Assembly: GCA_016584305.1 (NCBI GenBank)
Contig: JACEEZ010011950.1
Span: 47,501-111,500 of the forward strand
Source: Chionoecetes opilio
Lineage: Eukaryota; Arthropoda; Malacostraca; Decapoda; Majidae
Direction of reading: 5' to 3'
DNA length: 64,000 nucleotides
Both the position numbers and the translations under genes were made by a program. The notes below the pieces were generated by a model. It was given only the letters and a program-made list of their open reading frames with translations. It was not told the DNA's origin and did not search any database. How positions within the stretch are numbered: position 1 is the first letter of the stretch; each line of letters begins with the position of its first letter. Positions 45,205-56,980 of this stretch are shown piece by piece.

Positions 45205-45774
45205 GGACGCAAGGACAAGGACGCAGTTGGCGGTCAAGGTTGAAGACACGGGATCCCCGTGTCTTCGCCGCAACCTTCGATGAATTTTTATTACATTCCT
45301 AATCTGGAGGGATTAAGAGATATGTTAAAAAATTTCTTGCCAATATGTATTTAAGTATAAGTATAAGATTATTAGGTATTACATATGCGGCAATAAATGA
45401 TTTTAGTGTTAAAATGAAGGAGGTTCAGGATAGAGGGGTGGGTAGTGGCTTGAGCCGTCGCCATCATGAAGGTCGCTGCCAGAACCCGCCAGGACGGTTC
45501 TCTTACCGCATATGCTCACATGAGCGGTAGAGAAACTTACGTATACACGCCTCTACTGTTAATTAACTTCATTAAATATATATTTCATCAACTTCATAGC
45601 CGATCGCAACGTTTCTGTTGATTCTTTTTGATGAGTATAAGGGCAAATTCGCATTATACACTATTTTAGTCGTACTGCTGGCTCTGCAGTTTGAAGCAAC
45701 ATTGTTGCCAATACACTGCCGCATGAAACCTCAACCAACCCTCCCTTTCTGTTCACTCTCGGTAAAGATTTGAA
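45205..45774. other. Intergenic, no supported gene
   Basis: A short perfect dyad with AAGACACGGGATCCCCGTGT lies near 45242-45266. Nothing else is seen. Confidence 0.5.
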
Positions 45775-46017
45775 GGTTCTACCGCGACCTTACCTTCGTC
45801 GGTACGTCGTCATTCGTCGCTCTACCGCCTCGACTCTCGGTACGGGCCCATGTTGGTGACCTACTTGAGGTACTTGGGGAGGGTGTCTTGAAGGTCGGGC
45901 ACGGGCGGCGGCGTCGCCTTGGTGCAGCAGCCGGGACTGCATAGGCCCGTACCGAGAGTCGAGGCGGTAGAGCGACGAATGACGACGTACCGACGAAGGT
46001 AAGGTCGCGGTAGAACC
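45775..46017. repeat. 74-bp inverted repeat around a GC-rich loop
   Basis: GGTTCTACCGCGACCTTACC starts the left arm, and its reverse complement ends the right arm near 46017. The arms are near-identical. The roughly 95-bp loop read on - gives TKATPPPVPDLQDTLPKYLK then a GTAGGT donor-like site. Confidence 0.85.
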
Positions 46018-46281
46018 TTCAAATTTAGATTTTTTTTTGGATTGATTATAATCAATCCAAAAAAATATTTAAGTTTTGAGAAAAAACATCTACAATTTTG
46101 AAAAAAATATAAAATGTTGAAAAAAAAAAATATTGGAAGAAAATAAAAATAGAAAATAAACAAAAATTTTGAAGAAAACAAATCCAAAATTTTGAAGAAA
46201 AAAATCCAAAATTTTGGGCTTGACACGAGATATAGGTTGGATTCATATGGGTATTGTGTAGGAATTTAAATCAAATCAATC

Positions 46282-46581
46282 ATGTCTAGCCCATTTGGGA
46301 CCCACATAGTTCCCATAAGCCCACCTGGGGCCCACGTAGTTCCCATGTTAAGCCCACCTGGGACCCACATAGTTCCCATAAGCCCACCTGGGACCCACAT
46401 AGGTACCATGTTAAGCCCACCCGGGACCCACATAGGTCCCATGTCTAGCCCACCTGTGATCCACATAGTTCTCACGTTAAGCCCACCTGGGACCCAAATA
46501 GGTCCCATGTCTAGCCCACATGCGGCGCAAATGGAGCGCGCGGACAAAGCTATATGGGGTCCATGTGAGATGCCCACATGG
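46282..46581. repeat. GCCCACCTGGGACCCACATA tandem array
   Basis: About ten units of roughly 30 bp with GTTCCCATRAGCCCACCTGG-type sequence. It is open in several frames because of its composition. A hAT element interrupts it at 46582; similar words resume at 54859-54910. Confidence 0.85.
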
Positions 46582-46788
46582 CAGTGGCGTAGCTAGGTAT
46601 TTATGATTGGGAGGGCACAGCTGACTATGGGTGGGCACTAGATGAGCTGAACAAGCTCATACAGCTGAGGAGTTTGGTGGGGACTGGGCACTTACTTTCA
46701 CTTACAGTGCCAAGAACCCTCCCCCCCCCCCTTGCATATTTTGCATTCTGACCAATATCAAGATTTTATCTGATGTCGTATGGACTAT

Positions 46789-46793
46789 GGAAG
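46789..46793. repeat. Gypsy target-site duplication GGAAG (left)
   Basis: GGAAG directly precedes the 5' LTR and recurs at 53101-53105 directly after the 3' LTR. Confidence 0.85.
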
Positions 46794-46968
46794 TGTGGGG
46801 GGGTGTCCCAACCCTCATTTTTCCCGCCACATCTGAGCGTCACCCTGGGGGGCAGTGTGACCCCGGCGAAGCAGTGACCAGTCGTCCTTCGGTCTCTGAA
46901 ATTAGGGGGTTAAGTCTCCAATAAACATCGCGCCCGCCCCCCACCCCTTTCTGTGTTCCAACCCCAAA
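46794..46968 (+). repeat. Ty3/Gypsy 5' LTR
   Basis: TGTGGGGGGGTGTCCCAACC at the start; CTCCAATAAACATCGCGCC near the end contains an AATAAA poly(A) signal. About 85-90% similar by eye to 52926-53100, with several indels. Confidence 0.9.
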
Positions 46969-46980
46969 TGGCGCAGTATC
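46969..46980 (+). promoter_or_regulatory. Primer-binding site, TGGCGCAGTATC
   Basis: Lies immediately after the 5' LTR and begins TGG, complementary to a tRNA CCA end. The primer tRNA was not identified. Confidence 0.65.
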
Positions 46981-49720
46981 TTCGGGGCTCAGGGGAGAAA
47001 GGCATGGGCGGCGTAGAGACGCCCCCGGAGGCAGCGGCGCGCGGGAACAGCCGGTGGCCCCACTCTGCCGCCAACCAAAACGCCACGCTTTATCCCAAAG
47101 CCCGACATCACACCACCACTCACAGCAACTCTGGCCCAAACGCCCCGGCAGCTGCCCCCCCCCTCCCCCAGGACCAGGGGGAGCGCCCGGGGGCATGTCC
47201 CCCGGCACCTTTTGGGGCAGGGCCACCAGCGTAGAGGACACAGCACATCTGGGGTTGGGCGGCACCCACAGCGGCACCTTATGTACGCCTCTTTGTAACA
47301 CAGGGGCAACAGCGCACGCGCGCCCCTGGGCAAGCAAGTGTTCACAGCTCTCAACCACGGGGAAATCGACTTGGAGAAGGGGGTATGGGTACCGCTTATC
47401 ATCGGAGCGTGGGGGGGAAATTTTTTCTCTCTAGCACAGGCATCGAGGACTGTGGTTTTCGAAATTTTCCCCCGGGCCCGCCCCAAAAGCGAATGAGTGC
47501 GGTTTTTGGGCCCTGAGTCCCGTGCTCCTTTAGAGGATACATGCTCAGCAAAAAAATGGTTTGGGTACGTGATCGAAACAGAAAGGGGGGGTGTTGCTTT
47601 GTTTCCCAGCCTCGAGTCATTCAGTAAAATGTTCGCGTGGTAAAATTTTGAGGCCGGGGAAAAGGCGAGTGAGCAACCTTCGGCTACAGCCAGTGTGGGG
47701 GTCGGTGACCATACCCCGGCCGTCATGGCCCCCACACCCGAGGTGGCGGCAGCGGCCCCGCGCGCCGGCTTAGCGGAAAAGGGAAAACCCGCCAAGACGG
47801 AGTTCGGGGGGGACGCAGGCGATCACAGCATGGGTGATCTGAGTGTAAGGTGGGCATCAGTACAGAGGGGTTTTGCAGCGACATGCCGTTGTTGCGGCCA
47901 GAAGGGGCCTTCTGGCGCCTGTTCGGGGCCCTCACCACCCAGGGGGGGCCCCCTCGTCCGCCCCCCCACCATTCAAATTTCCCCCCTACCTCCGGGCAGT
48001 ATGTTGGAGGAGTGGAGATGGCGGCGTCGCTCCCCGTGGTTCAGCTGCTCACCCCTCGCCCCACGGCCCCCTACCAGCAGTGGCGGACACGGGGGCGAAA
48101 GTGTCTGTGGGGGTCGCCTACTTTTTGGGGGACCTCGGCAATCCCAACGTCAGCTCCAGGCTCCCCCCCAGGGCGTCACCCGTTTCCGGGGGCAGCATGC
48201 GCCTCCTGGGAACCATCAATTCGGGTCCCCCGGGGGACTGTCTCCCCACAGAGTGCATTCTCCCAAAGGCGTGCAGCAACTCTCCCTATCGCTCAAGGAT
48301 GCAAGGCCCTTCCCCTGGCCATCAAACTTCCCGCCCCCCTTTCCCCCACCATGTGTGTGTGGGAACATCAACACCCACAGACCACGCGCCCGGAATCGCC
48401 CCCTCACAATTTGAGGGAGAACGTCGACGCCCCGAGAATGTTTTGGAGCACTTCGGGCGCACTGTGTTTTTTCCATGGGACGCACGCCCTACCCGAGATG
48501 AAGCGGCCGCCCACCCGTCCACCCCGGCCCGACACACCCCCCAGCAGTCCACGTCCCACCCATCCCCCTCCCCTTCTTTGACGAGGTACGACGACGCTGA
48601 ACGACGATGTTTTCAAGGGGATCACGAGGCGGTGCCCGCAAACGAGCCCCCCGAGTGGTGCTCCAGATGGTGGGTTCCAAAAAAGGGCGGAAGGCCCCCT
48701 CGCACGGTCACTTCCGCGCCTCAACCTGCGAGCCTCAGAGAACCACCCCAAACCCGACCGCCCTTCGACCTCGTCCCCTAGCGTGCCCAAAAATACATTT
48801 TAAAACCGTAGGGAGCATACTCGGGCTACCCCCAGGGCCCCCCCCGACGAGGGAGCCGCAAGCTCACAAAATTCATCACCCCCTGGGGCGCTCCCGGCCC
48901 CCCGCACCCCCCGGGCCCCCGCGCTTCGCAGACGCTTTCACAAAGCGTTTTTACGACACCATCCCCACGAGCCCAGGAATCAAGTGCGTGACACACTCTA
49001 CCCACGACAAGCGTCGCGACGCCCCTTTGGCACACATACAATTTTTTCAGAGGTGCATGGGGGGGGGGTTTTACCCTCCCACCTGCAAGTTCCGCTTCTG
49101 CAGGAGGAGCGTCCCTTTTTCCGGGTCCTCCGGGTGGAAGGGGCCAGCCCAAGCCGCGACCTCGCAAAGCATAACCGACTTCAAAATGCCCGCCCCGCCC
49201 ACCTGACTGCGTGCGGTCATGGGTTTGGCCGCGCCCACCAGGTCGCGCCCCTTTCCCGGCGGCGCCCCTGTCCCTGGGGCCCTTTGGGAGCACTCAAGAA
49301 ACCGGGTGGAAAGGCAGTGTCGGGACAAGCAGTTTTGGGGGGCTCTTCCCTCCGCCAAAGAACTATTGGGGATTGGTGGCCGAGGGGGCTGCGCTTTATG
49401 ATGTGTCGCGCCCCACACAGTCCCCCACTGACTACAGCCCCCCCAGGGTATTGGCTTCCTGTCCCGCACAAACGGAGGGTGTCTCGGAGAAGTCGCCCCT
49501 ATCTGGGCCCCGGCGGTGGACTTTTGCTCTGTGGAGCCGACATTCACAGCGGCCGAGAGGAACTACCCCAGCAAAAAACAAAAACGGAGGGGCCCCCGGA
49601 GGCCCCCGTATGTCTTACGGCGGCCCGACGGAAGTGTACGACGTAGGGGCCCCTGGGGAAATTTTCTCAGTAGGTCACCCGGGGGGCCGCTCCCCGCGGC
49701 CCCCCGTAGGGGATAGACCA
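46981..49720 (+). pseudogene. Gypsy gag/protease/RT/RNase H, heavily frameshifted
   Basis: The polyprotein can be followed only by hopping frames. A degenerate zinc knuckle CRCCGQKGPSGAC lies at 47884-47922, with Pro where His is expected. The aspartic protease motif ADTGAKVSV is at about 48083-48109. RT starts near 48640 with EWCSRWWVPKKGGRPPRTV. The YVDD-box region at about 48982-49011 reads KCVTHSTHDK, so the catalytic Asp pair is lost. RT palm/connection pieces FRFCRR, ITDFKMPAPPT and APFPAAP follow, and RNase H pieces such as TAAERNY lie at about 49546-49566. The gag N-terminus is not recognisable. Clusters of extra or missing G and C bases suggest either ancient decay or homopolymer sequencing errors. 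The frame breaks off at 49567, where foreign DNA starts. Confidence 0.8.
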
Positions 49721-51058
49721 TTTTCCGCTGTTATTTAACTGTTTAGGGAAAATTTTGGTTTTACTTTCTAAGTATATTTTCAGATACGTAAAGTTTTAAG
49801 GGGTGTTTCAAACCCATACCATTTAGACTAATGGGCTGTTCAAAAACCCTTTTAAAACATTCTATATAAAGCAATATTTAGAAAAATTTAACCCGAAATA
49901 TTCCTGTTCGTTTTCAGTAATACGATGAAAAAGGGGAATTTTCTAGATCATAATTGCTACGGACATTTTTTTATTTCATAAATACAAAAACATTTTTGTT
50001 ATTGATTTACATGCGGTTCGTGGAAAAACGAACCGTGAAAAGCCATGTAGAAGATATAGGTTGCGGCGAACAACATAACAACATCCACCCACTCGTGCGT
50101 TTTCCAAGTAACTGATTATTTTCACTCAGACACAGCGCCAGGCGCCGTCAAGGAATTCCTAAAAAAACGTGTCGTACTGCAATTATTTATATTATTCAGT
50201 CTATTTCGATATAATAAAGGAGCGAAAACATGTTATAACTAAGTTTTCATTATGTTATCGAGTGGTTAAGGGTGACAATTTAGGCCTTTTGTGGGTTTTT
50301 AACCCTTTGTAATGGCTATCGTACGTCTGGCAGTTTAGTACATTGATAGCTGGGAAAAGATTTCAAATAATATTCTATTCTAAATCATGATATTATTCAT
50401 ATGTTAACTCCATCATCTACATATTCCTTATTAGGTGTACCGTTGAGTATTGATATGTGTTGATAATATGTTGGAAGTTATTGAAATAAGGGAAAAGATG
50501 ACCTTGTGTTATTCCGTAATAATCTTCGCCGCGGTTAATCAAGTGTTATTTTTATATGATACTAGCTACATACACAGACTAACTGATAACCTTTTTCCAT
50601 GTAAACTCCTTCCTATGTACGTATCTCATCTTTAGTTCTATGTATCTCTGGGTGTTCCTGATAAAGCTGGAAATATTTGAAATAAACTGCTATATGATAA
50701 TTTCTATAAATTATTATAAAAACTTTTATAACAATTTTTAATAGCTTGAACAGGCCTAATAATAGTGATGGTACCGATATTGAGATACTATGTATATTAC
50801 TGAGTTAATATATATAAATGAAATGAATATTTCCCACTTACAAATACCTACTAGCTGGCCTCCGGAGGATTGACGTCAAGTTGCCGCTGCTTGTCACTAC
50901 TGATGTAATACTACATCAAGATAATCATATAACTTGTTTCAAAATGTTTACACATAGAAATATTAAATTCTTGAAATTCTGTACATTAATTTTCAACTTA
51001 GTAAACTATCCCGTCTGAAAATACACCAGCGGGCCTCCGGAGGGCCTCCGGAGGTAAA
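49567..51058. mobile_element. Insertion in the Gypsy RNase H region
   Basis: Sequence between TAAERNY (left) and LEGETLAIAW (right) is not RNase H. The first 150 bp are GC-rich; 49720-51010 is AT-rich and non-coding. It contains a hairpin CGGTTCGT/ACGAACCG at 50014-50036. GGCCTCCGGAGG occurs at about 50857 and in tandem at 51033-51054. No clear TIR or target duplication is seen. Confidence 0.5.
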
Positions 51059-52830
51059 TTTGCCGCCGGCGGCCGCCGTTCGCCGCTCTACGGCCTACGT
51101 CGGCCCGCCGGTGATGGTTAGCTGGGACAGCACCCTCGAGGGGGAAACGCTCGCCATCGCCTGGTGCCTAAAGAAGGCACGCCTCTTCCTCCTTGGCTGC
51201 AAAAACCCCACGCTCGTCACAGACCACAAGGCCCTTACAAGGATTTTCGGAGACAAGGAACTAAAGGACATAGCCAACCCCCCGGATCCTCAACCTAAAA
51301 GAGAAGACGCTAATGTTCACCTTCCGCATCAAGTACCTGAAGGGCGACACCAACTGCGCGGCAGACGCCTTGTCGCACTACCCGATCCTGTTAGGTGGGC
51401 CAGAAGGATCGGACGAAGACGATGAAGAGCTGATATGCGCAGCCATGACCGCAGCCACGGCCGCGGCAGCCGAGGACGAGGTGGGGCACGTTGTGGACCT
51501 TCATCAAGTGGAGGAAGAGGCTGCACGGGACGAGGAGTACCGGCTCTTGCGGGAATGCGTAGTCAATGACGGCTGGGCTGAACGAAAGGACTGGGAGCCG
51601 CTCGCCCTCCGCCAGTACTTCAAGATGCGGCGCCACCTCTCTTGCCAAGGGAATATCGTTCTTTACACCTGTGACGAGAAACCCGCGGCTGGTCATACCT
51701 GCGGCCCTGAGGCGTGCAGTCCTCGCAAACCTTCATGCGGGGCACCAGGGCAGGGACTCAATGCTACGCAGGGCGAGGCAGTCAGTCTACTGGCCAGGGA
51801 TTGACGCGGAGGTGGAGCAGAAGAGGCGCCAATGTGCGGTATGCGATACGCACGCCCCCTCCAGCCCCGCAGAGACCCTCTTGCCCACCCCGCCCCCGCA
51901 GTACCCATTCCAGCAGGTGATGGCTGATTTATTTCAACTGGACGGCCACACCTATATCGCCGTCGCTGACAGGCTCTCGGGATGGCTCGATGTGGAGCAC
52001 CTGTCAGGCGACGCCACCAGTGCACGCCTCATCACGGTGTTCCGACGATGGTTCAAGCGCTTCGGCATCCCAGAGGAGCTGTCGTGCGATGGGAAACGAA
52101 CCTCACCAGCCAGGAATCCAGGAGCTTCCTCGACACCTGGCGTGTGCGGCTGAGGGTCTCATCAGCACATTAACCCCAGTCTAACGGCCGCGCAGAGGCG
52201 GCAGTCAAGTGTGCCAAGAGGTTGCTACGCGGCAACATTGGCCGGAACGGCTCCCTGGACACCGCCGCCGCTGCATGGGCCATCATGCAGTACCTCAACA
52301 CTCCCCCGCAGGGCTCCGAAGCCTCCCAGCCCAGCTGATTCACAGGACGTCAGCTGCGGGACGCCATACCTGTGGACGCGCGTCGCTCTATGAGGTGAGC
52401 GAGCGATGGGTGTGGCCTGCTGCGGGAGCGCGAACGGGCCATGGCCCGCTCTGGGGACAGTGCAGCTTCCCGGCATGACCAAACAAGCCCACAACCTCGA
52501 GCCCCTCACGCCCGGCCCTACGGACCCGCATCCTAAACCCCGGCAGTGGGCGCTGGGATTGCGCAGGCACTGTCCTGGAGACTACGGCACCCAGGCAGTA
52601 CTTGGTGCGGCTGGACGGCAGCGGGCGCACCACCATCAGGAACCGGCGCCACCTACGCCCTCTCACGTGCGTTCAGGCGCACGACGACGGGACAACAGCG
52701 ATGCCTGGCGCCACCCCGCCCACCCAAGGAAGGCCTCAACGCCACAGACGGGCACCACGCCACCTGCTGGACTACGTGTTAGGTAACGCCACCCCTCAGG
52801 CAACACACTGAGTGCCACACATATCACAAA
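51059..52830 (+). pseudogene. Gypsy RNase H end and integrase, frameshifted
   Basis: Frames at 51060-51425, 51313-51804 and 51566-52153 join into one product. The RNase H end LEGETLAIAWCLKKARLFLL and ILVTDHKALTRIFGDK-like Asp/His residues come first, then IKYLKGDTNCAADALSHYP. The integrase HHCC finger (NLHAGHQGRDSMLRRARQSV and CAVCDTH) follows. The catalytic core has Asp in QVMADLFQLDGH, Asp in EELSCDG and Glu in GRAEAAVKCAKRLLR near 52190-52220. All three DDE residues are present, but single-base shifts near 51290, 51790, 52100 and 52330 destroy the frame. It continues the element begun at 46794. Confidence 0.82.
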
Positions 52831-52910
52831 ATGTGTTTGTATCCCTCGGTTCACTCTTTTTCAAATGTTTCTTTTATCATTACACCGCCCACGATGAGGC
52901 TAATTTGTGT

Positions 52911-52925
52911 AATTGGGGGGGGGAG
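52911..52925 (+). promoter_or_regulatory. Polypurine tract of the Gypsy element
   Basis: GGGGGGGGGAG lies directly before the 3' LTR, the expected plus-strand primer site. Confidence 0.75.
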
Positions 52926-53100
52926 TGTGGGGGTGTGTGGCAACCCTCATCTTCCCGCCACTCTGAGCGTCACCCTAGGCGGGCAGTTGTGACTCCGGCG
53001 AGGCAGTGACAGTCGTCCTGTCAGCTCTCTGTAATTAGAGGTTAAGTCTCCAATAAACATCGCGCCGCGCCCCCAGCCCTTCTGTGTTCCAACCCCAATA
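52926..53100 (+). repeat. Ty3/Gypsy 3' LTR
   Basis: Starts TGTGGGGGTGTGTGGCAACC and ends TTCCAACCCCAATA. It shares the ordered blocks GAGCGTCACCCT, GTCGTCCT and CTCCAATAAACATCGCGCC with the 5' LTR. Confidence 0.9.
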
Positions 53101-53105
53101 GGAAG
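53101..53105. repeat. Gypsy target-site duplication GGAAG (right)
   Basis: Exact match to 46789-46793. Confidence 0.85.
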
Positions 53106-53333
53106 GTTATTAGATTTTATTCTAGGATTGTGTGTTGAGTACTGTAGGGTATCATCCAGTTGCTGATGGAGAACGAAATAAAGCAGTCATGACAAAAATG
53201 AAATACATATATTACCACTTATACAAAATAGAAATAACATAATTGATACTGAAAATTTAAAAAAATGCAGAAGTTTTAAAGCAGCAGGCAAATAAAATAA
53301 AAAATTTCCACTGAGAAAGTGAAAATACCTCAC

Positions 53334-54523
53334 TTAAGCAGAATTCTTCTGTTCTTGTGGTTGTCAGCAAACTTACCAACACATTTTTCTAAATCAAGGC
53401 TTTTAACTCGCCTGCTTTCAATTGCCAACACAGCAAGATTACCTAATTCTCATTTGCCCATTGTATTTCTCAGTGTAGTTTTGTTAATTCAGAGCAGAAA
53501 AGCTTCACTCTGCTGAAGCTGATGACACAGGTAATACTACATACATTTTGGCCAGTCTGTAGAACTCAGGAAAAGCCTCTTCATATGGACCAAGAATTCT
53601 CACTAAATCTAACAGTGATTTGGGCTTTTCATTGTCACTTACATCCTTACAGCGTCTTTCTAACATGCGTTTTACAGAGTGCAGCTCATGGTTAAGATCT
53701 TCCTCATTAGCACGAAATGCATGAATAAGTCCAGACATTTTCTCAAAGATAAGAACTCCTTACTTTGTGGAATCAATGCCTGTAATGCTTTCATAAGTTC
53801 ACATGCTTCATTATTAAAGCGCCTTGTCTTTTCTGTTAACATATGATCTAGAATAGGATAGAAGAAGTTAATTCGTGTTGAATCCTTAACACTGAAATCA
53901 GAGTGTGTGCTCCCTGACTGTTTTCCAATATAATCAGTAACAACAAAATCCTGCAATTTTTGTAGACAGTTTCCGTTTCCTTGGTGATCTACACATTCTA
54001 CACTCTGAAGTATCAAAACCATGAGCTGCTGAGTTTCTCTCAACTCATCCCACAAAGCATCAAAAGAGGCTTGGTCTGACCGCATTTCTTCAAGGTGGGC
54101 TCTTACAGTTTCAATTAATTCTACAGCTTTTACCATGTCAAGATTGGCTGATTGTAGCAAATTTGATAACTGATTTATCCTACCAAGAATATGTGTCATA
54201 ATGGCTAGCTTCATAGCAAACCCAGCATCTATTTGACCTAAAAGTCCTCTTGCATCAATAGCTCTGTCTGCATTGCAGTCATTTGATAAACCTTCTAGAA
54301 CACGCAGAACGGCATTCAGTCTCTCTTTCATTACTTTGCAAGTATCATACCTGCAAGCCCATCTGGTATCTGAAAGTCGTTGTAGCTCTCTAGTTTGCTC
54401 ATTGAAATACATTTCCTTTTGCACATCCAACCATTTTGCATGGACATAAGATCCACTGATGAATACATACAGTTTTTCCAATAATGAGAAGAACTGTGCA
54501 GTCAAGAGGGAGACACGTACCAA
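53334..54523 (-). pseudogene. hAT transposase, ZMYM1/THAP12-like C-terminal half
   Basis: The frame 54523-53672 encodes 283 residues with SDTRWACRYDTCKVMKERL, the typical ribonuclease-H-fold segment of ZMYM1-like hAT proteins, then the all-helical insertion (NQLSNLLQSANLDMVKAVEL) and FFYPILDHMLTEKTRRF. A frame change near 53740 leads to HELHSVKRMLERRC, the hAT C-terminal dimerisation region VLPVSSASAE, a stop, and then LAVLAIESRRVKSLDLEK, ending at a TAA at 53334-53336. The TTF/THAP zinc finger and first catalytic Asp are absent: upstream of 54523 no homologous frame is seen. It is inactive, and is the remnant that identifies the surrounding CAGTGGCGTAGCTAGG-ended element. Confidence 0.8.
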
Positions 54524-56574
54524 TTAAGTACCAACAGAAGGCATTATAGAAAATTTGTAAGGGTAACTGGTGTAATTTAGTTATGTTCGTTGCTATTAAA
54601 AGTGATCAATAGAAAGTATATGAATTTAACTCACTCAGAGGCATGTTTCTTTTTTTCAAGCAGAGGAAAAAATTATTGTATTTGAGGTCGAGGGTAAGTC
54701 ATCATAGAGATTATTCTAATACCCAGCAGCCCCCTCGTCCACCTAGTGGAACCGGTTCCCCAAAACCCTACGGCAGCCGTGGCCAGTGGGTGGGCCCTTG
54801 GCGGGCCCGGCTTCTCGTGGGTGGGCCGTCCCCACCCAGGCCCCCTAGCTAGCCACTGCCACTGGGCACATTAGTAGCCCACGGGGGGGCCCACATGGGC
54901 CCCATTTTCCGGTTTTTGGCTGGGGGGCTTGAGCCGGTGCCTTAGCCGGGCCCCTTTAAAAAGCCCCTGAAGACCGGGTAAAGCGCCTTTTCCCCTTTCC
55001 CTCTATGGCACTTCTCAGCATTCTCCCCGGGCGACATGAACCAACCCCCAGCCCCAAACCGCTTCTCTGTCGACAAAATCCAAAAAAACCCGGTGTGAAC
55101 CCCCTTTTATTATATGCTTTTGATTTTTGTTTCAAGTTTTGGACGTTTTATTTTTTGGGCCCCACCAAGCTTTTTTGTGTTTTTTTCAAAAACCAAAATC
55201 CGTTTACAATTGCGGAAAAAACGGTCTTCAAACCCAAAGACATGCTTAACGACAAAAAACAGGGCATGTAAACTAAAAAAGTCGAAAAAACTATATGTAG
55301 GTATGAATATGTGTAAATAAATTAAATAAAAAAGTAATAAAAAATGAAAAAATAGTGATAAAGAAACTTAGTGAACTAGTAATAAAAAAGGGGGGGGAAA
55401 GTATAGGTGGCAGCACCTAAGGCGAATTTTGGTGAAGAGCCGTAAAAAAGCCGGTTCTTGCAGTTTGCGTTTCTGTTATGGCGGGGGCATTTTAAGAAGC
55501 CGGCTTCTTACGGATCCCCAGTGGTCAAGCCGGAAAAGCTGGAAGAAGCAGAGCCGGGCTCGCTTCCCACGGCTTCTTCCCGCTTGTTGCCGGACGTCAG
55601 AGATAAAACAAATATGGCGGGGGGCAGAGATTCTCAGACAGTGGATGGTCGTAAATACTGTAATTAAAGAAACAGGACAAAGTAAACACATAATGACTTC
55701 AAAAGCATGGCATACCTTAAGCCCACGAAAAAGAATATACAAGGTAATGACACGACAGGACAACAAAAAACTGGTGAAAGAATGTCAGTCTTATCGGCGA
55801 CGATAGTCCTAGCACGACGTTGTATTTTTTGTGATTTCGCTGAAAAATTGGCAAAAATTACCCCTCATTTGTACTTTATAGCACGGGTTTAACTATCGGA
55901 CCACACTAATAGAGCCAAAAGGGAATGACATGGGATAGGAGAACATCGCGGTAAATAACTTTCGAGTTTTTTAACAAACACAAGACGTTTTTTTTCAATT
56001 TTAAAATTATGCAATAAAAAAGCAGCCCGGGGAAACGTTTTCGTGATTCTTATGCCCAATTTTTGGTTCTTAGAGATCTCTCACACTTGTTGAGAAGTGA
56101 AAATTTTGGAACTCCGCCGAGGGGGCAGAGAAACCAAAAAAAAAAACCCCCTTCACCATCCCCAAAATTCCCACCCAAAACTTTGCAAGAATTTTAAGTA
56201 TGCATTACATTACTTTGACGGACAGAAAAATTTTAATGTGTGGGTAGGGGTGCGTAGGTATTGGGGAAATAAATAGCTTTGCTTTGGGGGGAAATTTAAG
56301 AAAAGGGTTTCCAGGGGTAAGCTGACCCAAATGTTGGCTCATGTGTTATATTTACTGTCCTTAACACATCTGTTTAGTTTTTAATGGGGCCCGACCCTTA
56401 CTTGCCTAATGGCCGATTTTTAATTCGGGTTTCTTGAAAAAAAACTAAGTCCAGTAGGGTTGGGTTTAGGCAGGTCGGTAGGTTGGTTAGGTTATGCACA
56501 CCCCGGGGGGTCGAGGGGGGGGGGGTGTAGGTTTTAGGTCTGTAAGTTTTTCATTTTTAGAAAAAAGGCTCAAC

Positions 56575-56815
56575 CCTATCTTCTTCTTCTTATACCAAAA
56601 ATTTGGGGGACAGGGGGGTTGGAAACCGGATTTTTTGGGGGGGGGGAGCACACATATAAGGGAAATATGGCCCGATAAAGTCATGAACTGGGAAAAATTT
56701 CCCTATTTATGGTTTTTTTTGTAGGGGCCATTTTCCCTTATGTGTGCCCCCCCACCCAAAAACCCCGAATCCCCATGCCCAAGCTTGTTGGCTAAAGAAG
56801 AAGAAGATAAGGGGG
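56575..56815. repeat. Short imperfect palindrome
   Basis: Left arm (56575-56672) and right arm (56727-56815) share TTCTTCTTCTT, an AACCGGATTTTTTGGGG-type block and AGCACACATATAAGGGAAA as inverted sequences with many homopolymer-length differences. Confidence 0.65.
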
Positions 56816-56836
56816 GGGAAGCCCCTTTTTTTAAAT

Positions 56837-56980
56837 TTAAATATATAAAATATATAATATAATATATATAATATATATATATATATATTATTATATATAT
56901 AATATAAATATATAATATATATATATAATATATATATATAAAATATATAATTAATATATATATATTTATATTTTTTATCT
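56837..56980. repeat. Degenerate (AT)n array
   Basis: Mixed ATATATA/ATAATA words. Confidence 0.9.

Larger units (their letters stand above)
46582..54858. mobile_element. hAT element (ZMYM1-like transposase), split by a Gypsy element
   Basis: The left end CAGTGGCGTAGCTAGG and right end CCTAGCTAGCCACTG are inverted with one missing base. The flanks CCACATGG and CCACTGGG are a plausible 8-bp duplication (6 of 8). The transposase remnant is at 53334-54523 on -. Without the Gypsy insertion it is only about 2 kb, so the N-terminal half of the gene is deleted. Confidence 0.65.

Noticed and set aside
46266..46596. Open frames in both strands of about 100 residues
   Set aside because: Produced by the GCCCACCTGGG tandem repeat.
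46840..47795. Minus-strand reading frames of 172 and 268 residues
   Set aside because: They lie antisense to the Gypsy LTR/gag region and are GC-rich shadow frames.
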